In this document: positions 15,915-24,805 of the stretch, one piece after another | Layout of the letters: each line of letters starts with the position of its first letter | Numbering within the stretch: position 1 is the stretch's first letter | Source: Massilia terrae | Lineage (GTDB): Bacteria; Pseudomonadota; Gammaproteobacteria; Burkholderiales; Burkholderiaceae_D | Reading direction: 5' to 3' | DNA: 64,000 nt | NCBI RefSeq assembly: GCF_024753145.1 | Contig: NZ_JANUGU010000002.1 | Location: 310,001 to 374,000 of the forward strand | Position numbers and translations under genes: made by a program | The notes under the pieces: model-generated | Seen by the model: only the letters and a program-made list of their open reading frames with translations | Databases searched by the model: none | What the model was told of the DNA's origin: nothing

Positions 15915-16001
15915 ACCCGCTGGAAAGTCATAGCTTGACATTATACGGTAGGAACAACCGAGAAATGCACGCAGGCAACCTTAATTTTCGGTTCTGTATC
16001 C

Positions 16002-16022
16002 AAAAAGCCCCATTGAAGGGGT
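16002..16022 (-). terminator. Probable intrinsic terminator after wbuC
   Basis: Read on the minus strand: CCCC-TTCAAT-GGGG followed by CTTTTT, 40 bases past the wbuC stop. The stem is short but GC-only. It would end the long polysaccharide operon before the WecA-like gene. Confidence 0.5.
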
Positions 16023-16060
16023 AACTCTTCTTTACGAAGAATTACTTTATTTACATGTAC

Positions 16061-16558
16061 TTACGCGGCGACCTCGAGGATCTGTCGCCTCAGGCGCTCA
16101 AAGTAAGCCGGCGCCTCGGCGCTCCCCTCCTCTGGTGCCCACGGTGCGAGCTCTTTGGCGGCGTCCGCCCTGAAAGGTCCGGCTTTTACCTCGAACAGTA
16201 TTGCTCCTTCGCTCAGCGCAATCACCGTATGCCAGCTGCCGGGGGGCAGCTCTACGCCGGCGTTTGGTGACACCGGCTGGGCGCCCGAGCCGAAGATAAA
16301 AATGTCGCGCGGCGCGCCGGAATCGTCGAATAGCACAAGTGCAAACTGCCCCCGGAGCGCAAATAAGGTTTCGGTCTTGGGGTCAAGCGCGTGGCGGTGC
16401 GGCCGAATATAGCTATCTGTTCCAATCGCATTCAGCAAGCGCTGGCTTGGATCCTCATAGCTCTGATGAATATTGAGGTGTTGCCTCCTCCGCTTCGATT
16501 GAGACGCTTCCTGCGCCAGTCCATCCAGTGTTGCTGTCGAAAATACCCTGACGTTCAT
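16061..16558 (-). CDS. wbuC: WbuC family cupin-fold metalloprotein
   Basis: 165 residues with the WbuC pattern: LNIHQSYEDPSQRLLNAIG, then YIRPHRH, the cupin metal site, and LPPGSWHTVIAL with a second conserved His. Its biochemical role is not established; it is found beside wbuB in L-FucNAc-containing O-antigen clusters such as E. coli O26, as here. The N-terminus fits the family from the ATG at 16558, which means the gene begins 104 bases inside wbuB. A terminator follows at 16002-16022. Confidence 0.85.
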   Translation of the reverse strand: MNVRVFSTATLDGLAQEASQSKRRRQHLNIHQSYEDPSQRLLNAIGTDSYIRPHRHALDPKTETLFALRGQFALVLFDDSGAPRDIFIFGSGAQPVSPNAGVELPPGSWHTVIALSEGAILFEVKAGPFRADAAKELAPWAPEEGSAEAPAYFERLRRQILEVAA

Positions 16559-17741
16559 ATTCCAAAGCTAAAGTAATTTTCCGAACTGCCGCTTCCGGCG
16601 AAAACATCTGTTCTGCGAGCGCTTTGCAACGCCTACCAATTTGGCCGTCCTGGTCAAGCGTAGCCAACAGTTCCTCCGCAAGCGCGGCCAGGGTTACGGC
16701 AGAGTTATCCGTACAAACGCGCCCGACGCGAGTTTGCTGAATCAATTCGATCAAATCATTTCCCGCGTTAATACTTGCAAGCACAGGAAGCGATGATTGC
16801 ATATACGACAGGAACTTACCTGGTATGTTATGAGTCTTATGCCGCGGATCCAGCGCCACCAGTCCCACATGGCATTGCGCATACAGCCCGGGTATTTCGT
16901 CAGGATCGATCTCGTCAAAAAACAAAACGTTGTCGAGCGCGAGCTTTTTCGCCTCGTCTCGCAGGCGACGAGCGTCGCTGCCACGGCCAACAAACAAGAA
17001 TCCGACATCGTTGCGATGGGACAAGCGCTTTGCCAGGTCGAGCAAAATGTCCATTCCTTGGGCGATTCCCATGTTCCCCGCGTACACGAACAGCTTCCGG
17101 CCTGACAGTGGCGAGTTTCGGGCCGAGACGCTACAACCAGTGTCGGGCGTGTCCGCGAGCCAGTTGTGCAGTACTTCGAGCCGGGCTCGTGAACCCGATC
17201 CATGGCTGAAGTACGCCAAGTTCCCAGGGGTTTGGACGCCGATCACATCCGCGACCGAGTACTGGTGGTTGGCCACCCTTTTGAAGAACCGGTACGGCAA
17301 ACCTCGTCCCATGAGGCCCATGTCGACCGCCCATTCCGGAAAGATATCGCGGATGATCAAATAACTTGGGCAATCGCTTTTCTGTTTGAGCGCCTTGGCC
17401 ACCGGTCCAAGGAAAATCGTCGGCGAGTACCAGACCACGCCATCGAAGGTCGCGTCCGCGAGTGGGCTGCGCCGGAGATTTCGCAGCATCGCAAATGGCA
17501 TCATGAATTCGCCGAAGGTGCGTCGTATATAGCTCACATCCTTCGTTTTCGGTGTGCGCAGCCTTAGCACGCGCATCCCATTCAGGTGATCCAGCTGCCA
17601 CGGCTTTTCCAGTTCCGGCGAGGCCACCATGACGGTGACTTCGTGACCTTGCTGGACGAACTGGCGCGACAGGTCGCGAAGCTGGACCGCGCCAGATGAA
17701 CGAAGCGGCGGAAATACATCCGCAATAAGCGCAATACGCAT
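16455..17741 (-). CDS. wbuB: GT4 glycosyltransferase WbuB (probable L-FucNAc transferase)
   Basis: 428 residues, GT-B fold: RIALIADVFPPLRSSGAVQL at the N-terminus, FVYAGNMGIAQGMD (donor-domain start, about residue 220) and IPGKFLSYMQSSLPVLASI near residue 325. It matches the WbuB/WbjE group, which adds N-acetyl-L-fucosamine from UDP-L-FucNAc. It directly follows fnlA-fnlB-fnlC, which make that donor. The last 34 codons overlap the start of wbuC in another frame, an unusually long overlap. Start at the ATG at 17741. Confidence 0.86.
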   Translation of the reverse strand: MRIALIADVFPPLRSSGAVQLRDLSRQFVQQGHEVTVMVASPELEKPWQLDHLNGMRVLRLRTPKTKDVSYIRRTFGEFMMPFAMLRNLRRSPLADATFDGVVWYSPTIFLGPVAKALKQKSDCPSYLIIRDIFPEWAVDMGLMGRGLPYRFFKRVANHQYSVADVIGVQTPGNLAYFSHGSGSRARLEVLHNWLADTPDTGCSVSARNSPLSGRKLFVYAGNMGIAQGMDILLDLAKRLSHRNDVGFLFVGRGSDARRLRDEAKKLALDNVLFFDEIDPDEIPGLYAQCHVGLVALDPRHKTHNIPGKFLSYMQSSLPVLASINAGNDLIELIQQTRVGRVCTDNSAVTLAALAEELLATLDQDGQIGRRCKALAEQMFSPEAAVRKITLALEYERQGIFDSNTGWTGAGSVSIEAEEATPQYSSEL

Positions 17742-17759
17742 GTCGGACTCTTCGCGGCC

Positions 17760-18890
17760 TTAGTACTTCTTCCAAACCACCCGGTTCACATAATCCGTGT
17801 AACTGTGGATGATGCGCACCACCTTGTCCGCCACATTGGGCATGCTGTAGTCCTCAACCAGGCGCAGGCTTCGTTCGCTGCCGCGTGCCTGGCTTTCCAA
17901 GATCGCCAAGCCCTGCCCCACCCGATCCGCTTCAAGTCCGACCATCATCACGGCGGCCTCCTCCATCCCTTCGGGCCGCTCATGGGCTTCGCGCAAGTTC
18001 AGCGCCGGGAAATTCAGGATCGACGACTCTTCGTTAATGGTGCCGCTGTCGGACAGCACGGCGCGCGAGTGCATCTGCAGATGCACATAGTCCTTGAAGC
18101 CCAGAGGCTTCAGCAGGCGCACGAGTGGATGAAACGTTGCTCCGCGTGCGTCGACCTTTTTCTGGGTTCGCGGATGTGTCGACACGATCACAGGCAGTTG
18201 ATACGCCTCCGCGACCGTGTTCAGCACCTCAACCAGTTTGTCGAAATTGACGACCGAGTCGATATTCTCTTCCCGGTGCGCGCTGACGACGAAATAGCCA
18301 CCCGCCGAGAGACCGAGACGTTCCAAGACATCGGACGCCTCGATGCCCGGGCGATAATAGTTCAACACCTCGTACATCGGGCTGCCGGTCTTGATCACTC
18401 GGTCCGGCGGCAAGCCTTCGCGCAGCAGGTACTCGCGTGCGATTGAGCTGTAGGTAAGGTTAATATCGGCGGTGTGATCGACAATCCGTCGGTTGGTTTC
18501 CTCCGGTACCCGCTGGTCGAAGCAGCGATTGCCCGCTTCCATGTGGAAGATCGGGATCTTGCGGCGTTTTGCGGGAATCGCGGCAAGGCAGCTGTTGGTA
18601 TCACCGAGGATCAGCAATGCCTCCGGCTGCACCTGCTCCAGCAATGAGTCAATCGCAATGATGATCTTGCCGATGGTCTCGGCGGCCGTACCGCCAGCAG
18701 CATTCAGGAAGTGGTCCGGTTTGCGCACTTCGAGATCACGGAAAAAGATCTCATTTAGCTCGTAATCGTAATTTTGGCCCGTGTGGACCAACACCTGTTC
18801 ACAATGCTCGTCCAACTTGGCCATCACCCGCGCCAGGCGAATGATTTCTGGGCGCGTGCCTACGACGGTCACTATTTTCAATTTCTTCAT
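17760..18890 (-). CDS. fnlC: UDP-N-acetyl-L-talosamine / UDP-GlcNAc 2-epimerase-type enzyme FnlC (WbjD, CapG)
   Basis: 376 residues, non-hydrolysing 2-epimerase fold related to WecB: VTVVGTRPEIIRLARVM at the start, HTGQNYDYELNE, HMEAGNRCFDQRVPEETNRR and the C-terminal SDSGTINEESS. In the FnlABC pathway the last enzyme inverts C2 of UDP-2-acetamido-2,6-dideoxy-L-talose to give UDP-L-FucNAc. Its start overlaps the fnlB stop as ATGA. Assignment rests on position in the cassette as well as on sequence. Confidence 0.9.
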   Translation of the reverse strand: MKKLKIVTVVGTRPEIIRLARVMAKLDEHCEQVLVHTGQNYDYELNEIFFRDLEVRKPDHFLNAAGGTAAETIGKIIIAIDSLLEQVQPEALLILGDTNSCLAAIPAKRRKIPIFHMEAGNRCFDQRVPEETNRRIVDHTADINLTYSSIAREYLLREGLPPDRVIKTGSPMYEVLNYYRPGIEASDVLERLGLSAGGYFVVSAHREENIDSVVNFDKLVEVLNTVAEAYQLPVIVSTHPRTQKKVDARGATFHPLVRLLKPLGFKDYVHLQMHSRAVLSDSGTINEESSILNFPALNLREAHERPEGMEEAAVMMVGLEADRVGQGLAILESQARGSERSLRLVEDYSMPNVADKVVRIIHSYTDYVNRVVWKKY

Positions 18891-19999
18891 TCTTTAACCT
18901 TGTAGGCCACAGTGTCTGGCTTTTGGCGATCGAGGATCTCGTTCGCCCACAGCATCACCACCATCTCGTCATTTCCAATATTTGTTATATCGTGCGACCA
19001 GCCAGGTATTGTTTCGACTACCTCCGGAAAATCGCCGGAGGTAAAGTATTCGTGCGTCGCCCCGCTCTCGATATGGCGGAAGCAAAAGCGCGCCTTCCCT
19101 TTGATGACGAGGAATTTTTCGGTCTTGGTATGGTGGTAGTGACCACCGCGGGTAACACCCGGATGAGCCGTTAGATACGAAAATTGGCCACAGTCTGGCG
19201 TCTTGAGCATCTCGACAAACACGCCACGCGGATCCTCATGCTTCACCAGTGGATACGCGAACTGCGTGGGCGAGTAATAGCTGATGTATGTCGCATAGAG
19301 GGCACGTACCAGTCCGGTGCCGACAGGCTCCGTCACCATATCCTCGCGGCTGCGCTTAAACGCGTAAAGCTGCTCAGCCAAAGCGCCGACGGTCGTCGAG
19401 TAAACAGGCGCGACCTGCTGGTACAGCCCTCCCCTGCGCTCCTCTCCGAGGTGCGACAGGAATGCGGCGATGACATCGTCCACATAAACCAAGCGCAGCA
19501 GTGCCGCAGGGTCGTTTACCTGAATCGGCAGATTATTGACTATGTTGTGGCAAAACGTCGCGACAGCCGAGTTGTAATTGGGACGGCACCATTTGCCGAA
19601 CACATTCGGCAAGCGATAGATATAAACCGGCAAGTCAACACGTTCGGCCAGTTCGCACAATGCCGATTCGGCGCCCCGCTTACTGATGCCATAGGGATTG
19701 TCCTGTTCAGCCTGCACCGACGAGGTATAGACAATCGGGATCGTCTGGCCCGCCTCAAGCAATGCATCGCACAATGCCCGCGTTAGGTCGCAATTACCAC
19801 GCGCAAAATCGGCTTCTTCCTTGGGACGATTCACGCCCGCCAGGTGAAACACGAAGTCGGCTTCGCTCACCTTTTGCCGGAGATCGCCCATCGTGTCGCC
19901 ACGCACGAAGCGCAGCACCTGGATGGACGGCCGCTCCTTGAGGTGAGCCACAAGGTTTTTGCCGATGAAGCCATCGGCGCCGGTGACCAGGACCTTCAT
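18887..19999 (-). CDS. fnlB: Bifunctional reductase/epimerase FnlB (WbjC, CapF)
   Basis: 370 residues in two domains, as in CapF. An N-terminal SDR domain (GADGFIGKNLVAHL at residue 8; GISKRGAE with its YGxxK-like pair, about 120) is followed by a C-terminal cupin from about residue 250 (HPGVTRGGHYHHTKTEKFLV, metal-binding His cluster). It epimerises C3 and reduces C4 of the keto sugar made by FnlA. It is three bases from fnlA and overlaps fnlC by four, so the cassette is translationally tight. Confidence 0.9.
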   Translation of the reverse strand: MKVLVTGADGFIGKNLVAHLKERPSIQVLRFVRGDTMGDLRQKVSEADFVFHLAGVNRPKEEADFARGNCDLTRALCDALLEAGQTIPIVYTSSVQAEQDNPYGISKRGAESALCELAERVDLPVYIYRLPNVFGKWCRPNYNSAVATFCHNIVNNLPIQVNDPAALLRLVYVDDVIAAFLSHLGEERRGGLYQQVAPVYSTTVGALAEQLYAFKRSREDMVTEPVGTGLVRALYATYISYYSPTQFAYPLVKHEDPRGVFVEMLKTPDCGQFSYLTAHPGVTRGGHYHHTKTEKFLVIKGKARFCFRHIESGATHEYFTSGDFPEVVETIPGWSHDITNIGNDEMVVMLWANEILDRQKPDTVAYKVKE

Positions 20000-20002
20000 C
20001 GA

Positions 20003-21037
20003 TCAGGCATCCAGTACCGGCGTTTGCCCGCTCGCGACGGCGCGCATGAAATCAAGCTTCATCAGCAGGTGTTTCATACCACTCTTGTCAAGGCGCTCGG
20101 TATTGTGCGAGTTGTAGTCATCGAGCTGCGAGATCTTCTGCTCGCCTTCTTCCACAAATTTGCCATAGTTGAGGTCGCGCAGGTCAGGCGGCACGCGATA
20201 GTAATCGCCGAGATCCTCGGCCGCCGCCATCTCCTCACGACTCAGCAGCGTCTCGTAGAGCTTTTCACCGTGGCGGGTGCCGATCACGTTAACCTGATGC
20301 TGCGGTTTTTCCAGGATCGACAGGAGCGCCGCGACCAGGGTTTCGATGGTCGCCGCCGGCGCCTTCTGGACGAACAGGTCGCCGTTGCGGCCGTGCTCGA
20401 AGGCATACAGCACCAGGTCGACCGCGTCTTCCAGGGTCATCATGAAACGCGTCATCGCCGGATCAGTCACGGTAATCGGCTTACCCGCCATGACCTGGTC
20501 GACGAACAGCGGAATCACTGAACCGCGCGACGCCATCACGTTCCCGTAGCGGGTACCGCAGATGACCGTCTTGTTGTCATCCAGCCCGCGAGACTTGGCG
20601 ACGAAAACCTTCTCCATCATCGCCTTCGAAATACCCATCGCATTGATCGGATATGCGGCCTTGTCGGTGCTCAGGCATACGACACGGCGCACGCCATTTT
20701 GGATCGCAGCTTCGAGCAAGTTGTCGGTACCGATCACATTCGTCTTGACCGCCTCCATCGGGTGGAATTCGCAGGACGGCACTTGTTTCAGGGCCGCCGC
20801 GTGGAAGATGTAGTCGACACCGCGGGTGGCATTAAGCACGCTACTGAAGTCGCGGACATCGCCAATATAAAACTTCAACTTCGAGTTGTGGTACTGCTTC
20901 CGCATGTCATCCTGCTTCTTTTCGTCGCGGCTAAAGATCCGGATCTCGGCGATACCCGTGTCCAGGAACCGCTTCAAGACCGCGTTGCCAAACGAACCGG
21001 TTCCTCCGGTAATAAGAAGCACTTTGCCTTCAAACAT
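20003..21037 (-). CDS. fnlA: UDP-GlcNAc C5-inverting 4,6-dehydratase FnlA (WbjB, CapE; PseB-related)
   Basis: 344 residues, SDR fold: LLITGGTGSFGNAVLKRFL near residue 6, HAAALKQVPSCEF and the catalytic-region STDKAAYPINAMGISKAMME. It converts UDP-GlcNAc to UDP-2-acetamido-2,6-dideoxy-beta-L-arabino-hexos-4-ulose. That compound is the first intermediate of UDP-L-FucNAc and also the product of PseB. As the window has pseC, pseF and pseI but no pseB, FnlA may feed both branches (inference). The C-terminal tail matches CapE rather than the shorter PseB. Confidence 0.9.
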   Translation of the reverse strand: MFEGKVLLITGGTGSFGNAVLKRFLDTGIAEIRIFSRDEKKQDDMRKQYHNSKLKFYIGDVRDFSSVLNATRGVDYIFHAAALKQVPSCEFHPMEAVKTNVIGTDNLLEAAIQNGVRRVVCLSTDKAAYPINAMGISKAMMEKVFVAKSRGLDDNKTVICGTRYGNVMASRGSVIPLFVDQVMAGKPITVTDPAMTRFMMTLEDAVDLVLYAFEHGRNGDLFVQKAPAATIETLVAALLSILEKPQHQVNVIGTRHGEKLYETLLSREEMAAAEDLGDYYRVPPDLRDLNYGKFVEEGEQKISQLDDYNSHNTERLDKSGMKHLLMKLDFMRAVASGQTPVLDA

Positions 21038-21066
21038 ATCTATCCTTATTCGTTATTTATCGCGAT

Positions 21067-21846
21067 TCATTTCCCGAGCGCCCGCGCGATGATTTCATCA
21101 CGCTGAACCACATTCGGATAATTAATCAGCACGGCCTTGTAGGTCCCCTTGAACACAAACAAACTACCAGCCGACGCGCCGATGACGCCGCAAGCGCCCA
21201 ACAGCTTTTCGATATCCTGCAAAGTTCCGGCACCACCTAAGATCGTGATCGGGATGGACACCGCGTCGCGGATCCTGCTCGCGAACGTTATGTCGTAACC
21301 CTTCATTTGGCCGTCGTTGTCGATCGAGTTAATGACAATCTCGCCGGCGCCCAGAGCTTGCATCTGCTGCGCCATCTCGAGCGCGTTGCGCTTGGTGTTT
21401 TTGCGACCGTTGTGGACGTAGACGTCGTATTCCTTGCTGAGCATGCGCTTCTTGACGTCAAGGACGACGACCACGCTCTGGCGTCCGACCTCTTCGGCGA
21501 TGCGCGAGATCAACTCAGGATTCTCCACGGCAGCAGAACTGATCGCAATCTTTTCGACGCCAAGACTGATGATGTGTTTTGCCTGCGCAACAGTCCGTAT
21601 GCCACCTCCGTAGCAAAGTGGCATGCGGCACTCGGCCGCCAGACTCGCGATCAGCTTGTAGTCGGGTTCGGCGCCAGCGACCGTCGCGTCGATATCCAAC
21701 ACCATCAGCTCATCGGATTCCTTCTCGTTGAAAATCTTGACCGCATTGATCGGGTCGCCAACATACTTGGGCGACTTGAACGAGACGGTTTTCACGAGCC
21801 CCTTGTCGTGCACGAGCAAACAGGGAATGATCCTAGGCCTGAGCAT
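21067..21846 (-). CDS. hisF2: HisF2: HisF-like subunit of a sugar amidotransferase system
   Basis: 259 residues, (beta-alpha)8 barrel like HisF, starting LRPRIIPCLLVHDKGLVKTV. The catalytic Asp of true HisF (PCLDV) is Leu here, while DNDG in the second half is kept. This is the pattern of HisF paralogues in O-antigen clusters, which pass ammonia rather than make imidazole-glycerol phosphate. With HisH2 and WbpG it would turn an acetamido into an acetamidino group. Start at the ATG at 21846, overlapping hisH2 by 14 bases. Confidence 0.85.
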   Translation of the reverse strand: MLRPRIIPCLLVHDKGLVKTVSFKSPKYVGDPINAVKIFNEKESDELMVLDIDATVAGAEPDYKLIASLAAECRMPLCYGGGIRTVAQAKHIISLGVEKIAISSAAVENPELISRIAEEVGRQSVVVVLDVKKRMLSKEYDVYVHNGRKNTKRNALEMAQQMQALGAGEIVINSIDNDGQMKGYDITFASRIRDAVSIPITILGGAGTLQDIEKLLGACGVIGASAGSLFVFKGTYKAVLINYPNVVQRDEIIARALGK

Positions 21847-22462
21847 GTGCCAACTCCGCAAAATTTTTCAGGAGAGTCGCTCCATAGTGATGACTCTTTT
21901 CGGGATGGAATTGAACGCCGTATACGTTCCCAGCAGCGACCGCACAACCGAAATCAAATCCATAGGAAGCGCGCGCCAGTACGTGCGACCGCTCCTCGCA
22001 ATCAAAAAAATACGAGTGCAGGAAATAGAAGCGCGCATCCGCCCCGAGCCCGGCGAACAAAGGCGCGCCCGCAGCCGGCACCACGTCGTTCCAGCCCATA
22101 TGGGGCATCGGCAACTGCGCTGACTCGGGCACTGAATGAAACGAGCGGACGTGTCCCGGCACCCATCCCAACCCGGATGCGCGCCCCTCCTCGCTCGACG
22201 AGGCCAGGATCTGCATCCCCACACAGATGCCGAGAACCGGCACGCCCTTTTCCAGCACAAGATGCTCAAGCGCCGGGCGCATGCCTGATTGGTGGAGCAG
22301 TTCCATCGCATGATCGAACGCGCCGACACCCGGCAGGATGATGCGGCTGGCGTCCGCAAGGTCGCCAACTGATTTGGCGCGCGCGGCATCGAAGCCGAGG
22401 CGCTTGTACATGTTGGCAAAGGCCTGCACATTACCCAAACCGTAATCGACAATACGGATCAT
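21833..22462 (-). CDS. hisH2: HisH2: glutaminase subunit of a sugar amidotransferase system
   Basis: 209 residues, class I glutamine amidotransferase: MIRIVDYGLGNVQAF start, nucleophile in GICVGMQ, and VQFHPEKSH with the His and Glu of the triad near the C-terminus. It releases ammonia from glutamine for WbpG via HisF2. The start at 22462 overlaps the wbpG stop by four bases. A histidine-pathway role is unlikely because no other his genes are near and wbpG is immediately upstream. Confidence 0.88.
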   Translation of the reverse strand: MIRIVDYGLGNVQAFANMYKRLGFDAARAKSVGDLADASRIILPGVGAFDHAMELLHQSGMRPALEHLVLEKGVPVLGICVGMQILASSSEEGRASGLGWVPGHVRSFHSVPESAQLPMPHMGWNDVVPAAGAPLFAGLGADARFYFLHSYFFDCEERSHVLARASYGFDFGCAVAAGNVYGVQFHPEKSHHYGATLLKNFAELAHAQA

Positions 22463-23613
22463 CGGAAATACCTTTTTTCGATACCAAGCATGCGCAAGGT
22501 GTTCGTCCCCATACCGATCAGCCAACGCTTGTTCTTGTAATCGCGGTAGGTCTTGTTTTCGCCTTCAAAAATCGCCTGCAGCTCGTCCACCGACAGGTCG
22601 AGCTTGCTCGCGACATATTCAAACTCCTGCGCCAGGAAGTGCTCGTCCATTTCTGGACATGCGATGCGATCAAGCGCCTGTTCGCGCGTCATTTGACCGG
22701 TCATGATCAGGCTTGAAAAGTGCGCACGGCGCTTGTGAAAGCCGAACTTACGCGGCAGCCAGAAATCCTCGTAGAAGCGCGTAAAGCGGGATTCATGGTG
22801 CTTGTGCTGAAAGCGCTTCCACCCAAAGCGACGCTCCAGCTCATCCTCGGCATCCTTTTTCACGAAGGGCACCATGTTCAGTGGCTTGGCCACTTCCATG
22901 CCGAACAGGTATTGGTACATGCCTTTGTAGACCAGGATGTCGAGCAGCGGGAAAGTCTTGAGCGGGCGGCGACCGAAGCGTCGGTGGATGTCCTCGAACA
23001 GCGTCCGGTCGATGCCCAGATACCCGCCCCACTCCTCCGGTTCGCGGCAGCACTCGGTCGAATAGTTCGAACCAGTGATCACATACTTGATCTTGTTTTT
23101 GCGCGCGAACTTGTATAAGGAAGAGAAAAAAGCCGCGTCCTGGGGCAGGTCCTGGTCAGGAATTTGCGATTTGAAAAAAGCCACCTGCAGGTCTTTCATC
23201 TCCTCCCAGTTGATCACTTCGGTGTACAGATCAAGCCCGAGACCATCGACCAGTTTCTCGATATTCCCTACTGCCTGATCCGTGTTCCAGCCAGCATCGA
23301 CATGGAACAGCAAGGGGCGAAGGCCCATTTTTTCCTTGGCGATGTATGCCGCGTAAGAGCTGTCCAGGCCGCCGCTCAGGCCGATGATGCAGTCAAAATC
23401 CTTGCCTTTGCCGTCGGCTGCGATTTTTTCCGCCAGCGCGGCCAACTCAGCCTCTCCGCGTGCGTCGGTGTGCCAATTCGGCTTGATTACGAGTTGGTAG
23501 TTATTACAGTAATCGCACAGCCCAGTATCGTCGAACGAGATATTCGGATCCGAGGCATCCATGATGCAACAAGTGCAAATCATCTGCTTATACATGGCGA
23601 CGGCTTTCTTCAT
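22459..23613 (-). CDS. wbpG: N-acetyl sugar amidotransferase (WbpG/PseA family)
   Basis: 384 residues, with paired cysteines at the N-terminus (CTCCIMDASD and CDYC) and an ATP-pyrophosphatase P-loop, GLSGGLDSSYAAY, about residues 78-90. The family (WbpG, WbuX, PseA) adenylates a sugar N-acetyl group and aminates it to acetamidino, as in P. aeruginosa O5 and Campylobacter Pse5Ac7Am. Here the target could be FucNAc (giving FucNAm) or the nonulosonate. Start at 23613 or at the ATG at 23595; neither has a strong Shine-Dalgarno. The longer form overlaps the upstream GT gene by 26 bases. Confidence 0.88.
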   Translation of the reverse strand: MKKAVAMYKQMICTCCIMDASDPNISFDDTGLCDYCNNYQLVIKPNWHTDARGEAELAALAEKIAADGKGKDFDCIIGLSGGLDSSYAAYIAKEKMGLRPLLFHVDAGWNTDQAVGNIEKLVDGLGLDLYTEVINWEEMKDLQVAFFKSQIPDQDLPQDAAFFSSLYKFARKNKIKYVITGSNYSTECCREPEEWGGYLGIDRTLFEDIHRRFGRRPLKTFPLLDILVYKGMYQYLFGMEVAKPLNMVPFVKKDAEDELERRFGWKRFQHKHHESRFTRFYEDFWLPRKFGFHKRRAHFSSLIMTGQMTREQALDRIACPEMDEHFLAQEFEYVASKLDLSVDELQAIFEGENKTYRDYKNKRWLIGMGTNTLRMLGIEKRYFR

Positions 23614-24805
23614 ACAAATTCAAATAATCCTCGCACATCCGCTCATTACTAAAACTCGAGCGCGCATATTTAACGCATTCATCATCGCCAGCAATCGGAA
23701 GCTCACCACGATAACCATCCAGCAGAAGAGATGCCAATTTTTCCACTTGGCCAAATGGCACGAAATAACCATAGGGCCTGGGGGCCACTTCGGCAGGCCC
23801 ACCGGAGTCAAAGCCGATAACCGGAGTACCGCACGCCAAGCTTTCCGCACACGTGAGGGAAAAAGTCTCGCTCTGGCTGGTTAGCAAAAAAACATCGGCC
23901 AGCGAATAGTATCGGGCCAACTCATTCTGATCGCGCGTTGGAGGCAAAACTATCACATTAGGCGGCAAATCGGTCAGCTTCTCGACAACGCCAATCATTA
24001 CAAATGTGATAGGTTTGCCCAGCGATCTCTTGGCAATTTCCAGAACCCAGCTGCCACCTTTGCGTTCGGACATAAGATCAGGCGCAACCGACAGCGCAAT
24101 ATATCGACCTTCGAGTTGATGTCGACGCACAAGGTCAGCCGTGTCGCGAGGATAAAATATTTCCGCTGTGTTTATTCCGTTATGAACGACTGTCGCTTGC
24201 TTATTTTTTAAAAAAGACTGTGTCAGTCGATCATGCAACCAGTTCGACACCGGAGCAAACGTGATTCGATCCATATCCGACAGTAAATTCTTTTTTCGCT
24301 CAAACTGGACGGCCGACCGGTCAAACAACAAACTCCGCGGATAATCATTCAACTGAGGGCACTTCTGGCAGGCAGTTTTCCATTGATCGCAACCAAAGGC
24401 ATATCCACAACGGCCGGTATACGCCATTTCGCAATGTAGAGTCCAAACAACCGGGATATTGCGTTTCTTAAGATACTCGATGAGCCGAAAATAATTTACA
24501 AAGTACCCATGAATCTCATGTAGATGAACGACATCCGGCTGGAAGGCATCGAGCGACGCCAACAACTTGTTGGTTGCCATTGGTGAAAATACTCCGGTGT
24601 AGCCAGTCAACCTCGAGAGACCGGCATCTACAAACACTTCCAGATCATGACTGATCTTGGAAACATTCGGCTCCCCCTCATCAGGACCGCGACCATAGAA
24701 CACCTTCGAATCGTGGCCGACGTCAAGCAAATGGTCATGAATAGCCTTAACGATTTTCCCGGTGCTACCCGCCCCGTAAACCACGTCAACCTGTGCAACC
24801 TTCAT
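23588..24805 (-). CDS. GT4 family glycosyltransferase
   Basis: 405 residues from the ATG at 24805 (MKVAQVDVVYGAGSTGKIV), chosen because AAGGTG lies six bases upstream. GT-B fold: VVHLHEIHGYF in the acceptor domain, a Cys-rich insert (RCGYAFGCDQWKTACQKCP) seen in colanic-acid-type GT4 enzymes such as WcaC, and ESLACGTPVIGFDSGGPAEV with the EX7E-like motif near residue 320. It adds one sugar of the repeat unit; the sugar is unknown. It overlaps wzy by 20 bases and wbpG by 26. Noticeably AT-rich. Confidence 0.85.
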   Translation of the reverse strand: MKVAQVDVVYGAGSTGKIVKAIHDHLLDVGHDSKVFYGRGPDEGEPNVSKISHDLEVFVDAGLSRLTGYTGVFSPMATNKLLASLDAFQPDVVHLHEIHGYFVNYFRLIEYLKKRNIPVVWTLHCEMAYTGRCGYAFGCDQWKTACQKCPQLNDYPRSLLFDRSAVQFERKKNLLSDMDRITFAPVSNWLHDRLTQSFLKNKQATVVHNGINTAEIFYPRDTADLVRRHQLEGRYIALSVAPDLMSERKGGSWVLEIAKRSLGKPITFVMIGVVEKLTDLPPNVIVLPPTRDQNELARYYSLADVFLLTSQSETFSLTCAESLACGTPVIGFDSGGPAEVAPRPYGYFVPFGQVEKLASLLLDGYRGELPIAGDDECVKYARSSFSNERMCEDYLNLYEESRRHV

